Assembly (NCBI GenBank): GCA_012729765.1
Contig: JAAYCM010000080.1
Span: 1 to 63,077 of the forward strand
Source: Chloroflexota bacterium
GTDB lineage: Bacteria; Chloroflexota; Anaerolineae; Aggregatilineales; Aggregatilineaceae
Length of the DNA: 63,077 nucleotides
Direction: 5' to 3'
Both the position numbers and the translations under genes were made by a program. Below the pieces are notes generated by a model. It saw only the letters and a list, made by a program, of their open reading frames with translations, did not search any database and had not been told where the DNA came from. Positions 53,301 to 60,874 of the stretch are shown piece by piece; the first letter of the stretch is position 1, and each line of letters starts with the position of its first letter.

Positions 53301-54579
53301 TGGTGACGCGGATCGCAACACGCTGATCGTGTGAAAACAGCCGAAGCCGCTGCGGGACCGAGATATCTTCCGGGCTGCGCGTGGGATCGTCGAAGATCGC
53401 GTCGTCCGGCAGGGTGGTCACATCTTCCGGGTGATCTTCGCCGGCAACCGCCGTGATGATGAACGGTGCTGCGCCGGAGTTTACGTCCACGAACAGCACG
53501 TAATTTTCGGTATCGGGGCCAGCCGTAGAAGGCACTGTGATCTGGTAGCGGTCCGTTTTGGCGCTGTTGTCGCTGATGACCAGCTCCGGGTCGAAGCGCG
53601 CGCCGGAGACGCCGTAGAGCCGCAGCCCGACGCGCAGTTGATCGCCCAGGATTTCCATATCGAAGTTGAAATCGCCCCAGATGCCGGGCGTCGGGTCGAG
53701 GCCGATCAGCATCTCGCGCGCGCCGATATTGAACGCCACGCCCGCCGAGCGCTGGGTCGAGGCGAACAGGCGCACTTCCGGCAGGTAGATGCCCTGCCAG
53801 TCCTCGCCCACCCCAAAGCGGCTGAGCAGCTCCGGTGGCGTGCGCTCATTGGAGAAATCGACCACCGCTTTCTTGAAGCCGAAGCCAAACTGCTCGCCGG
53901 GGATCAGCGCGTAGGGGGGAGTCATCTGGATCAGGCTGGCGATCGCGGGGTCGGCGTCGTCGAGCGTTTCCGCGCCCCAACTGCCGAGCGAGACGTTGAA
54001 GTCCGCGTCGCTGGCCGAGTCTTGCGTCAGGATCAGCAGAATCTTCGGCAGGCTGATCTTGACCTCGCGGTGGGCGGGATCGGGCACGAGCACCCAGCCA
54101 TCGAGTTTCGCGCCGATCAGCTTCGGAAACGTCACCGTGACCAGCTCGAACATCAGCTCCAGACGGAACTGCGTGCCCGGATAGTCGCTCGGCGCGGTGC
54201 CGGTGTCGGGTCCCAGCGCTTGCAGCACGTTCTGCACGTCGCTGGATGTCACCTGCGCGATCTCCAGCGCGGCGGCGGCGCGGCGTGCAATCGTGGCACG
54301 GAAGCGCACCGCGACATCGTGCCATTCCCATTTCAGGTCTTGATCGGATGGTCCGGTAGAACCGGCGGGTGCGCCCCCGAAGGCGTGGGGTGAGAAGACC
54401 GGGGAGCTTGGGTCATCGGAGTCGATGCGGGCCACGCCCCAGATCACGACCGCGTCGTCGTCCCAGGCGGTTTCGTATTCATCGACGTGCAGCAGTGCCA
54501 GCGCGTCTTGTACCCCTGGGCCTAAATCCATCCCGATGAAGAAATACGGACGAAGAACGTCAAGCATGCCGATGGTCAT
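47371..54579 (-). CDS. Giant-operon protein A: 2402-residue protein with OmpA-like and DUF6603-like regions
   Basis: First gene of the operon. Residues 1-430 are beta-rich (VLRPYFFIGMDLGPGVQDAL at the start). An OmpA-like domain lies at about 550-690 (RRLRVDGYASREAG, N-P-L-S-x-x-RAEYLL). A long stretch at about 830-1400 has repeated amphipathic strands (GINIPEVLEGKGYLEI, AAELPTGIPLGGTGLAIFGF, LNLKGMLVLELPGPRVLLF, FDATAYFMVHGDGI), which I recall from DUF6603-type proteins. The C-terminal 1000 residues are unrecognised. No signal peptide. Start taken at ATG 54579 (GGGGCGGG upstream); a TTG at 54687 would add 36 residues, ATG 54567 removes four. Confidence 0.72.
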   Translation of the reverse strand: MTIGMLDVLRPYFFIGMDLGPGVQDALALLHVDEYETAWDDDAVVIWGVARIDSDDPSSPVFSPHAFGGAPAGSTGPSDQDLKWEWHDVAVRFRATIARRAAAALEIAQVTSSDVQNVLQALGPDTGTAPSDYPGTQFRLELMFELVTVTFPKLIGAKLDGWVLVPDPAHREVKISLPKILLILTQDSASDADFNVSLGSWGAETLDDADPAIASLIQMTPPYALIPGEQFGFGFKKAVVDFSNERTPPELLSRFGVGEDWQGIYLPEVRLFASTQRSAGVAFNIGAREMLIGLDPTPGIWGDFNFDMEILGDQLRVGLRLYGVSGARFDPELVISDNSAKTDRYQITVPSTAGPDTENYVLFVDVNSGAAPFIITAVAGEDHPEDVTTLPDDAIFDDPTRSPEDISVPQRLRLFSHDQRVAIRVTSRNPAQRRIIVLDIYPDLQTSASTQPPPAPEVPRAVLTPEAASESIASQVQIASQTDDDAILRLNPADGSLTVDGTPVPVTDGQARIPIAAEDSHAISVTWNRAGEIEVARYTVSFQYNHPKDGVIGTVTSSGDLDALVAAWNAQPSTARRLRVDGYASREAGSANTSRNNPLSVSRAEYLLAQLDAHGISRTDVGEENIGGWGNQGHPSSTPGVESDLIEGQVPGDHSAEAEWAEGNNPNYHPEAFRIAVVSLLVPQESTQTYTGTLSRGPVEDPETHNERPAEPPAPQGQTPGWLRHIGGMLRFERDIIPVGGELRMTVDFQTAHEEGLEEFRNDVDVIGPGLEDPAEQERLPQGDPNPEDGVVEFRLGITYDPTTDTFTETLVARAGAGDRDGLWSWGSIPAAPDEGEELEEPESDGWRDVLGLYFTLAPLLSATAADAAGGGEIVPLAITLATPVVITTLGVVHVLRFTHYGVELTVRHDDDEVHSALLFDVESALWLNLKIGTFVIVTNKPDKPVKIRYKAVGFKLDAPPDAPVSFLPVFDSSRGYTIDLADSGSLRVLPSLGDSVGDIIQVLGARIARTNPLNLEVELGMGVDLGVVSVDKFGFRLPVDPLGPPTITALGVGINIPEVLEGKGYLEIKEDGFAGQLDLTLPSVGMRIAGALAVRTATEGDRSATAVLVTLAAELPTGIPLGGTGLAIFGFLGLFAMHHARLENLSARNPALDWLVNVVHGDPTDLRGWGPKLDAWAFGLGLVAGTIEGGTVLNLKGMLVLELPGPRVLLFVKANILSERPDTKGTDTGALFAVVDVNPQRVLIGIQFEYEIEAVLDLKVPIEAGFFYDPPLFPPEHFYVDAGTIAQPITAKVLQLFDATAYFMVHGDGIPDFPLGALQGFSVAAGFRSSFIWGNTDIGLYLRIASGFDVGIGFAPLFFAGRIFIEGELRLFIVSIEASGKLTFRSNGVDTLLDGEICGRVSFFFFSVKGCVGFAIGTDPSAPPVPDPIRDLLLQSRSPALIEGTGVDRGIDTVLCHGTTDGSVPVVEVRDGDTVIEQDVFVPIDAIPLVQFEVAPKIASGATIDGQLSSGLPAGFPQGWQKRGQNFVRYTIRSVELRLVTLNGSTPPPGTQPVTEGPRPYTWRHPAQAAGSDGLPVELALLDWKPTNVDKALLQGPALDSLVDSRWDTVCTPVAAAARVLWTFRYEPLGPSPDGWHLVGEPWPDDPGSHRSLEVNTDLRVSELWRTGTFLDGLLPTIEATVVGILRPCPQKPRREVAPHVELADRARLSAAGRQPEPNGAGRRPGASASVAPRPGGALSARAASLCGAKVLQAPYELLAESFPMPGDPLHELLLALDDQRKEDLRDAIRLTGGPFLDLTLLIFARTKMVEKGLIQVRAFAPGGIDPVDLAASFTRVATDGDLPPQWLAADGPWWDDIFMARQYFAALEKEGEWSQYLVHIKLDKPALIIDIGVSPLVVAIHEFGMTPPSFFLAAIDALSEAEVLREETDEDESSADEEGLEDALDGEPHALLLPNARYEVVVRYDGEIGAKPEEPEPGQDPNEIITLRSVTNQTARRTFYTDSAPPRNIEPWMLAQFPAPDEQYHFYEDPVVLVFATNDVLQLYAAYDRQIKATARAASFRGSAGTPEEPFLTFPIADLFVAIPGAILSPWEATIRRRLDVLPCIDFDPDADHHGRTVLPFLLDPLTDYVLDLELLTMGGSPAPLPMLPDQVGHRPLYRQSFTTSRYPSREAFAEAVRTTLVKAVRVADAGPLLALADTVTDDVFDAALLDSGLEAAARPDFAQVTVLWDTDAPAQPLAIYIETPEPVWRFRREPEAQYDGTGEYILSWRMADAPWLLVDELVREDEDVLVVDGGEFIRRGTGTKTVAAQTISAFRDQYLRPKPLPEPPFPPPPASRVARFIHDASGTRTLAVLNAGARGKTISLGLARSLHPLLDVDTTDTPVVLCEVDLAPPPWEELS

Positions 54580-54951
54580 AGTGCCCGCCCCTGGTTTCAA
54601 TGTCAGGACAATGCCGGCGCTCGATGACGCGCGAGATACGTGCGTCCACGTAGCCGGTGGTGCCGGGATCGGAATGCATCTATTCAATTGTCGATAAGGA
54701 AAAATTTTAGCCTACCGGGCAAGTCGGGGATCTCAATCAGGAACAATTAGATGACTATTATCATATAATTTATCCTGCTGATCATTGTAGGATGGTTTTG
54801 TGGGTGTGTCTAGCACCTGCGCAGGGCGTAGGGCAAGCGTATTGAAGTTTGAGGCGGGGCAACCGATCGTAAGAACTATGCTAGAATCTCTCACATAGAC
54901 CTTTGTCGCACCACGTATAGATCATCTCACGGCATTTTCGGGGGGAAGATA
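54580..54951. other. AT-rich divergent spacer between giant operon and amidohydrolase
   Basis: This 372-nt region separates the two divergent units. 54700-54790 is notably AT-rich against the local background, with TATGAT/GATAAT-like -10 candidates on the minus strand (54755-54770 area) for the giant operon. On the plus strand TAGAAT (54882-54887) could serve the amidohydrolase gene. Neither has a good -35. No reading frame or hairpin stands out. Confidence 0.4.
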
Positions 54952-55908
54952 ATGTATCAGGACTTAGAGGTTATCGACTTCCACGCCCATTTCCCCACCA
55001 GCAAACCCTGGTTCGAAGGTATGGGGCCCGACACGCGCGAGATCTATCGCCAGCGCCGGGGGCAGCGCCGCGCCGAGATCGCTGCCGAACAGGCGCGCGC
55101 CTACAGCGCCGCGTGGCGCCTGGAATGGGACTTTGATCCGCCCGAAGCCAACCCGCCCGACGACGAGACGCAGGCCGATCGCTGGGCGCAAGAAATCGAG
55201 CGCTATGGGCTGCGCGCGATCGGCTTCGTGACCGGCGGCGGGAATGAGAATCTCGCCAAAATCATTCAGCGCCACCCCGACAAGTTCATCGGCTTTGCCC
55301 ACCACTATCCCTTCGCTGACGACGCAGCGGAAAAGCTGCGGACGGCGGTCACCGAATACGGCTTCCGCGCCTATAAGCTGCTTGCGCCAGGGCTGGACCG
55401 GCCCATCGAGGACGAGGCGGCCTACCCGGTCTGGGAGATGTGCGCCGAGCTGAACATCCCGGTCCTGATCCATTTCGGGATTCAGGGCGGCGGCGGCGGC
55501 ATCGCGTGGCACGAAAACATCAATCCGCTCAAGCTGCACAACGTCGCCAAAGATTTCCCCGATGTCGAGTTCGTGGTGCCGCACTTCGGCTGCGCGTGGA
55601 TTCGTGAGACGCTCCAGTTGTGCTGGGCATGCCGTAACGTGAGCATCGATACATCTGGCTCGAACCAGTGGGTGAAGTGGGTCGATGGTGACTGGACGGT
55701 GAAGAAGCTGTTTCGTAAGTACCTCGAGACGATTGGACCAGAGCGCATCATCTTCGGCACGGACTCCAGCTACTTCCCGCGCGGCTTTGCAATCCGCTAC
55801 CTGCAAGATCAGATTCGGGACTGCCGCGAGCTAAACCTGCCGCACGAGCATCTGCAATTGATCTTTGGCGGCAACGCAGCCCGCTTGCTTAGAATCAAGC
55901 TTTCGTGA
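54952..55908 (+). CDS. Amidohydrolase_2-family metal-dependent hydrolase
   Basis: A 318-residue TIM-barrel hydrolase. Metal-binding H11-x-H13 is in VIDFHAHF, further ligands are in LIHFGIQGG and VVPHFGCAW, and the catalytic Asp is in IIFGTDSSYFPRG; family length and ending (LIFGGNAARLL) fit PF04909 proteins such as decarboxylases and lactonases. GGGGGGAAGATA precedes the ATG. It lies 164 nt ahead of a sugar-importer operon and may act on a sugar lactone or aromatic acid; which reaction cannot be read. Confidence 0.87.
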   Translation: MYQDLEVIDFHAHFPTSKPWFEGMGPDTREIYRQRRGQRRAEIAAEQARAYSAAWRLEWDFDPPEANPPDDETQADRWAQEIERYGLRAIGFVTGGGNENLAKIIQRHPDKFIGFAHHYPFADDAAEKLRTAVTEYGFRAYKLLAPGLDRPIEDEAAYPVWEMCAELNIPVLIHFGIQGGGGGIAWHENINPLKLHNVAKDFPDVEFVVPHFGCAWIRETLQLCWACRNVSIDTSGSNQWVKWVDGDWTVKKLFRKYLETIGPERIIFGTDSSYFPRGFAIRYLQDQIRDCRELNLPHEHLQLIFGGNAARLLRIKLS

Positions 55909-55960
55909 TATAAGACTATTACCGGCAGGTCGTCCAGCTTTGGATGATTCGGGTGCGTGG

Positions 55961-56000
55961 ACCGGCTGCGCTCCCCTGGCATTTGCCCCATTCAGCCGGT
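55961..56000 (+). repeat. 8-bp inverted repeat downstream of the amidohydrolase gene
   Basis: ACCGGCTG (55961-55968) and CAGCCGGT (55993-56000) are exact inverted copies with a 24-nt spacer. It may form a weak 3' hairpin of the amidohydrolase transcript; no U-tract. Confidence 0.4.
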
Positions 56001-56028
56001 GTCAGGTTTCACCTGTGTTTTGAAGCGC

Positions 56029-56042
56029 CTGAACGTTAACAA
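56029..56042. promoter_or_regulatory. Candidate CG-centred LacI-type operator before the third sugar-binding protein gene
   Basis: CTGAACGTTAACAA has the AACGTT core and one good half-site (GTTAACA) of LacI-family operators. It lies 31 nt before the start codon. No LacI gene is adjacent and the left half-site is imperfect. Confidence 0.3.
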
Positions 56043-56072
56043 GATACCCGTTTCAAAAGGAGCAGGAATCCC

Positions 56073-57365
56073 ATGAAAAAACTGCGTATTTTGCTTCTCC
56101 TGGTGCTTGTCTTAGGCCCAACGCTCACTCTATCTGCCAAAGCGCAGGACGATGTTATCGAGATCGAGTACTGGCAGTATTTCTTTGAAGCACGTGTCAC
56201 GGCAATGGACATGCTCATCGAGCAGTTCGAAGCCGAGAATCCTGACATCCGCGTGATCCACAACAGCGATATCGCCTACGATAACTTCCGCACCGAGATC
56301 GCGGCGGCAGCGGCGGCGGGCGTCGGCCCGGATGTCGTCTCGCTGTTCTACGGCTGGATTCCGGCCTTCGTCGATGCGGGCTATCTCGTCCCGCTGCCAG
56401 AGCCGTTTACCGCCGAGTATGTCCAGGAGAATTTCGTCCCGATGGTCGCCGAGTCGGCCACCTTCGAGGGCGAGCTGTGGGCCGTTCCGACGGCGGTACG
56501 CTCGCTGGCGCTGTTCTACAACATCGACCTGCTGGAAGCCGCCGGGTTTGATGGCCCGCCCGCAACCCTGGAAGAGTTCCAAGAGATGGCCGTCGCCGCG
56601 ACGGTGTATAATGGCGATCCGAGCCTGGACAACATCGTGACCGAGGGGTTTGCCGTCGAAATGAACGGGCAGGCGCATCACTGGTTCCGCGAAGTGCTGC
56701 TGCGCCAGTTCGGCGGTGTGCCCTATAACGACGACTATACCGAAGTGTTGTGGAACAGTCCTGAGGCCTGCGAAGCGTTCGCGTGGCTGACCCAGTTCGA
56801 AACCGATCTGATGACCGGCACGAGCGAGGGTATCGGTGGCACGGCTAACGGGGCGGATGCGTTCCTGGCCGGGCTGGCGGCGCTGCATATCGACGGCTCG
56901 TTCCGTCTGGCGGCGGCCCAGGCCAACCCCGATCTGAACTTCGGCGTGACCGAGCTGCCGGTTGGCCCGAACGGCGAGCGGCATAATTACGGCTCGTACT
57001 GGACACACGGCATCACCCGTCGCGCCGCCGAAGACGAAGCCCGCCTCGAAGCGGCCTCGCGCTTCCTGCAGTTCATCACCTCGGCTGACGCGGGTACGCT
57101 GTGGGTCAACGAAGTCGGTGAGCTTCCGGCGCAGGTCGAAGCGGTCAGCGATCCCGCGCTGCTGGAAGACCCCCTGGTTGGGCCGTTCATCGCCGGGCTG
57201 CCCTACGCGCACGCGACGTTCTTTGTGGACGAGAGCCAGCAGCGGCAGGTGATGCTCGATGCCTTCGACCTGGTGCGGCTGTCGGAGATCGATCCGTGCG
57301 ACGCGCTGAACGAGATGGCGCCGGTCGAGCAAGAACTGTTGGATGATTTCTGGGCAGACCGTTAG
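56073..57365 (+). CDS. Sugar ABC transporter substrate-binding protein (SBP family 1)
   Basis: A 430-residue exported binding protein. Signal peptide to about residue 25 (ends TLSAKAQ), then VIEIEYWQYFFEARVTAMDML, DVVSLFYGWIPAFVDAGYL, GELWAVPTAVRSLALFYN and a C-terminal region with AASRFLQFITSADAGTLWV, the standard UgpB/MalE-like pattern. AAGGAGCAGGAATCCC precedes the ATG. It feeds the MalF/MalG-type pair downstream; with a lyase and GH2 enzyme in the same unit the ligand is likely a plant- or microbe-derived glycoside. Confidence 0.93.
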   Translation: MKKLRILLLLVLVLGPTLTLSAKAQDDVIEIEYWQYFFEARVTAMDMLIEQFEAENPDIRVIHNSDIAYDNFRTEIAAAAAAGVGPDVVSLFYGWIPAFVDAGYLVPLPEPFTAEYVQENFVPMVAESATFEGELWAVPTAVRSLALFYNIDLLEAAGFDGPPATLEEFQEMAVAATVYNGDPSLDNIVTEGFAVEMNGQAHHWFREVLLRQFGGVPYNDDYTEVLWNSPEACEAFAWLTQFETDLMTGTSEGIGGTANGADAFLAGLAALHIDGSFRLAAAQANPDLNFGVTELPVGPNGERHNYGSYWTHGITRRAAEDEARLEAASRFLQFITSADAGTLWVNEVGELPAQVEAVSDPALLEDPLVGPFIAGLPYAHATFFVDESQQRQVMLDAFDLVRLSEIDPCDALNEMAPVEQELLDDFWADR

Positions 57366-57394
57366 CCGATCGGCTGATGTGAAATAGACCCGTG

Positions 57395-57420
57395 AGGGGG
57401 CGCGCGCTGCCGTGCCCCCT
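57395..57420 (+). promoter_or_regulatory. Intercistronic stem-loop between binding protein and permease
   Basis: AGGGGGC (57395-57401) and GCCCCCT (57414-57420) form a 7-bp GC-rich stem with a 12-nt loop, 29 nt after the binding-protein stop. No U-tract follows (TCGATATT). Confidence 0.7.
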
Positions 57421-57467
57421 TCGATATTAGCCCGCGTCCTGCTTCGCAAAAAGTAGTTTGGTGCTCG

Positions 57468-58370
57468 ATGATTACACTTACACCTGCTACCCGAAAGACC
57501 CTTTGGGCTTATATTTTCCTGGCTGTCCCCATCATTTTCTTTGCCTATTTCCGCATCTACCCCACGCTGTTTGCCTTCCGCATGAGCCTGTATGACTGGA
57601 ACCCGATGGCGATTGACCAGGAGTATGTGGGCCTGGAAAACTATCAGGACATCCGCGATGATCTGGGCAACCCGCGCTCGCCCACGCGCAAAGCCTTCGA
57701 GAACACGGCGATCTATATCGGGCTGGGGGTGCCAATCCAGTTGGGGCTGGCGCTGCTGATCGCGCTGATGCTCAACGAGATCCGCCGCCTCGCCAACTTC
57801 TATCGGCTGTTGTTCTTTCTGCCGTTCGTCACCTCGACCATTGCGATCTCATGGGTATTTCGCATCCTTTTCGAGCGGCAGGGCTACATCAATTCGCTGC
57901 TGGCGACGTTTTCCCTGCCGCCGCAGCCGTTCCTGCGCAGCCCCGATCAGGCCCTCTATTCGATCCTGGTGGTCGTCGTGTGGCAGGGCCTCGGCTTCGC
58001 TGTCATCATCTTCCTGGCAGGTCTCAAGCAGATCTCCCAGTCCTACTACGAGGCTGCCCGGATCGATGGCGCGTCGCGCTGGCAGTCGTTCCGGCATATC
58101 ACCATTCCGCTGCTGAATCCGACCATCGTCTTCCTGGTGATCCTGCAGTCGATCGCGTTCCTGCGCATGTTCGCCCCGGTCTATGCTATGACCGTGCAGG
58201 GCAGTGGCGGTCCGCTCAATTCGACTACGACGGTGGTGCTGCGCGTGGTCCGCGAGGCGTTCGACAGCAACAATATGGGCTTCGCGGCGGCGCTGACGGT
58301 GGTGCTGTTCGTGATCATCCTATTCGTGACGGTTTTGCAGCTCAAGCTGACCACGCGTCAGATAGACTGA
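57468..58370 (+). CDS. MalF-type carbohydrate ABC transporter permease
   Basis: A 300-residue permease with six predicted helices and the EAA loop YYEAARIDGASRWQSFRHITIPLLNP. The first helix (LWAYIFLAVPIIFFAYFRIYPTLF region) and FRMSLYDWNP match the family. The ribosome site (GGTG) is modest. It forms the translocation channel with the MalG-type protein encoded 13 nt downstream. Confidence 0.93.
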   Translation: MITLTPATRKTLWAYIFLAVPIIFFAYFRIYPTLFAFRMSLYDWNPMAIDQEYVGLENYQDIRDDLGNPRSPTRKAFENTAIYIGLGVPIQLGLALLIALMLNEIRRLANFYRLLFFLPFVTSTIAISWVFRILFERQGYINSLLATFSLPPQPFLRSPDQALYSILVVVVWQGLGFAVIIFLAGLKQISQSYYEAARIDGASRWQSFRHITIPLLNPTIVFLVILQSIAFLRMFAPVYAMTVQGSGGPLNSTTTVVLRVVREAFDSNNMGFAAALTVVLFVIILFVTVLQLKLTTRQID

Positions 58371-58383
58371 AGAAGAGGCGACC

Positions 58384-59271
58384 ATGACTGCGGTTCAGCA
58401 ACAAGCCCTGGCTGGTCAAAAGCGCCGCCCGCGCGCCGGACGCGGCTATGGCGCAGGGTACAAGGTGCTCTCGTACATCCTGCTCACCTTGCTCGGCCTG
58501 ACGATGGTCGTCCCGCTGTTGTGGATGATCTCGACCTCACTCAAGCCGCTGGAAGAGATCGTGCTGCCCAACTTCTGGCCCAAGCGCGCCACCCTCGAAA
58601 ACTATCGCTATGTGTTGACGGAAACCGAGCTGCCGCGCTGGTATCTCAATTCGATGATCGTCGCCGTGCTGAGCACGATCAGCGTGACGTTCTTCGATTC
58701 GCTGGGCGGCTATGTCTTTGCCAAGTTCGACTTTCCGGGCAAGCGGATCGTCTTTCTGGCATTCCTCAGCTCGCTGATGGTGCCGACTGAGATGCTGATC
58801 ATCCCCTGGTTCGTCATGTCCGCCAATCCGATTGTCGGCTCGACCTGGGTAGATACCTATTGGGGGATCGCCTTTCCGGGCATGATCACCGCGACGGGTA
58901 TCTTCCTGATGCGCCAGTTTATGCAGGGCGTGCCAGACGAGCTGCTCGACGCCGGGCGCATCGACGGCGTGAGCGAGTTTGGGCTGTTCTGGCGGATCGC
59001 CGTGCCGCTCAGCCTGCCGGCGATGGGCGCGCTGGCGATCTTCAACTTCCTGGGCAACTGGAACGCCTTCATCTGGCCGTTGATCGTTACGTCGAAGCGC
59101 GAGATGATGACCCTGCCGGTTGGCATCCAGTTTTTCTCGACGGAAGTCGGCTCGAACTGGCACCTGATCATGACCGGGGCGTCGCTGTCGCTGGTGCCGC
59201 TGCTGATCGTCGTGATCATCTTCCAGCGCTATATTGTGGAAGGCATCGCGCTTACGGGACTGAAGGGGTAG
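58384..59271 (+). CDS. MalG-type carbohydrate ABC transporter permease
   Basis: A 295-residue permease with a basic cytoplasmic tail (QKRRPRAGRGYGAGYK), six helices and the EAA loop LLDAGRIDGVSEFGLFWRIAVPLSLP. GAAGAGGCGACC precedes the ATG. No ATPase gene lies nearby. The lyase gene starts 2 nt after its stop, implying that import and the lyase reaction are expressed in step. Confidence 0.93.
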   Translation: MTAVQQQALAGQKRRPRAGRGYGAGYKVLSYILLTLLGLTMVVPLLWMISTSLKPLEEIVLPNFWPKRATLENYRYVLTETELPRWYLNSMIVAVLSTISVTFFDSLGGYVFAKFDFPGKRIVFLAFLSSLMVPTEMLIIPWFVMSANPIVGSTWVDTYWGIAFPGMITATGIFLMRQFMQGVPDELLDAGRIDGVSEFGLFWRIAVPLSLPAMGALAIFNFLGNWNAFIWPLIVTSKREMMTLPVGIQFFSTEVGSNWHLIMTGASLSLVPLLIVVIIFQRYIVEGIALTGLKG

Positions 59272-59273
59272 AT

Positions 59274-60764
59274 ATGACCCACACTGGCAGGGCTTTTCCC
59301 CACCCGGTTTACGAGCAGTACGTATTGCAGCCCTTTTTCCGCGATGCGCTGACGTACTACTACCAACCGATTCTGGCCGCCAACAAAGCGCATGCCGTGA
59401 TGCTCTACCGCAGCGGGATCATCGATCACGCCAACGCCAGGGCGCTGCTCGACGCGCTGCACGCCATCGAGACGGACGAGCAGGGCGCAACCGCCTACCA
59501 ATCCGGCGTCGAGGACCTGTTCTTTGTGATCGAGAACGCGCTGATCAAGGCGGCTGGCCCGGCCTACGGCGGCAACTTGCAGTTGGGGCGCAGCCGCAAC
59601 GATCTCGGCTACGCGCTCACCCGGCTCGCCATCCGTCCACTGCAACTCGACACGATTCGCGCCCTGCTCGATCTGCGCGCGATCATCCTCGCCTTTGCGC
59701 GGCAGCACCTTGCGACGCTGATGCCCGGCTACACCCACACGCAGCCGGCCCAGCCGACGACAATGGCCCACTATATGGCCGGGGTGCTGGCCTTTCTGGA
59801 GCGCGACACGCGCCGGATGTGGTTTGCCTATGCCACCAACAACGCCAGCCCACTCGGCGCGGCAGCCCTGACCGGCACCGGCTTCCCGGTCGATCGTGAC
59901 CTGAGCGCGGCGCTGCTCGGCTTCGACGCCGTGATGGCGAGCACCTATGACAGCATCGGCGCATCCGACAACCTGACCGATGTCGCGGGTGCGCTCTCCA
60001 GCCTGGCGGTGAATCTCTCGCGCTTCACGCACGATATGCTGTTTTGGGCCACTCAGGAGAGCGGTGCGATCCGGCTCGACGACAGCTTCATCCAGATCAG
60101 CTCGATCATGCCGCAGAAGCGTAACCCGGTCGTGCTGGAGCATATCCGCGCGCGCGCCAGCCGGATGCTGGCTCAGGCCCAGGGGATCATCGTGCAGTGC
60201 CACAACATCCCGTTTGGCGATACGCAGGATATCGAGGACGAGATCTTCCCGCTGCTGTTCGGCAGCCTCGAAACGTCGGTCGAGATTCTGCGGCTGTATG
60301 GCGCGGTGATAGAAACGCTGCATGTGAACGTCGAACACCTGCGCCAGCGCGCGATCGCGGGCTTCACAACTGTGACGGAGCTGGCCGATACGCTGGTGCG
60401 TGAGGCAGGACTCCCGTTCCGGCAGGCACACAGTATCGTGTCGGCGATGGTCACGCACGCACTGGCGCACGATCTGGCTCCCGGCGACCTGACCGGCGAT
60501 CTGCTGGCGCGCATCAGCCAGGAGAAGATCGGGCACGCGGTCCAGCTTTCGGATGCGGCGCTGCGCGAGGCGCTCGATCCGGCGGCGTTCGTTCACAAGC
60601 GGTCCGGCTATGGGGGAGCCGCCCCCGCCGCCACCGCCGCCGTGCTCGATCAGATCGAGGCGCAGCTCGCCGCCGACCGCGATACCTATGATCGCGCTGT
60701 CGCCAGGCTGGAGCAGGCGGCGCACACCTTGCAGCGCGAGATCGACGCCATCACGGCGGGGTAA
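59274..60764 (+). CDS. Argininosuccinate lyase/fumarase-superfamily lyase, divergent
   Basis: A 496-residue enzyme of the aspartase/fumarase superfamily: GRSRND near 110, MPGYTHTQPAQP in the middle and the signature SSIMPQKRNP with S276-S277 as catalytic-loop serines. It differs from true ArgH at substrate positions: the usual GRSRNDQVATD reads GRSRNDLGYALT, and EDxH reads EDLF. The N-terminal LWGGRF box is absent. It starts 2 nt after a sugar permease and precedes a GH2 gene, so arginine synthesis is unlikely; elimination from an amino- or carboxy-substituted sugar conjugate is a possible role. Confidence 0.8.
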   Translation: MTHTGRAFPHPVYEQYVLQPFFRDALTYYYQPILAANKAHAVMLYRSGIIDHANARALLDALHAIETDEQGATAYQSGVEDLFFVIENALIKAAGPAYGGNLQLGRSRNDLGYALTRLAIRPLQLDTIRALLDLRAIILAFARQHLATLMPGYTHTQPAQPTTMAHYMAGVLAFLERDTRRMWFAYATNNASPLGAAALTGTGFPVDRDLSAALLGFDAVMASTYDSIGASDNLTDVAGALSSLAVNLSRFTHDMLFWATQESGAIRLDDSFIQISSIMPQKRNPVVLEHIRARASRMLAQAQGIIVQCHNIPFGDTQDIEDEIFPLLFGSLETSVEILRLYGAVIETLHVNVEHLRQRAIAGFTTVTELADTLVREAGLPFRQAHSIVSAMVTHALAHDLAPGDLTGDLLARISQEKIGHAVQLSDAALREALDPAAFVHKRSGYGGAAPAATAAVLDQIEAQLAADRDTYDRAVARLEQAAHTLQREIDAITAG

Positions 60765-60874
60765 GGTGACACAGGCCCGAAAATAAGCGCCTCGAACGCT
60801 TCACCGTTAGAATCGTTGTTCTGTCGCACCAGCGGACAGTTGGCACCGTTATGCACCCTTTTGAGGAGAATAAG

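Noticed and set aside
41217..54579. The giant operon as a prophage or contractile injection system
   Set aside because: No sheath, tube, baseplate wedge, AAA+ ATPase, holin, lysin or integrase gene is present in or near it.
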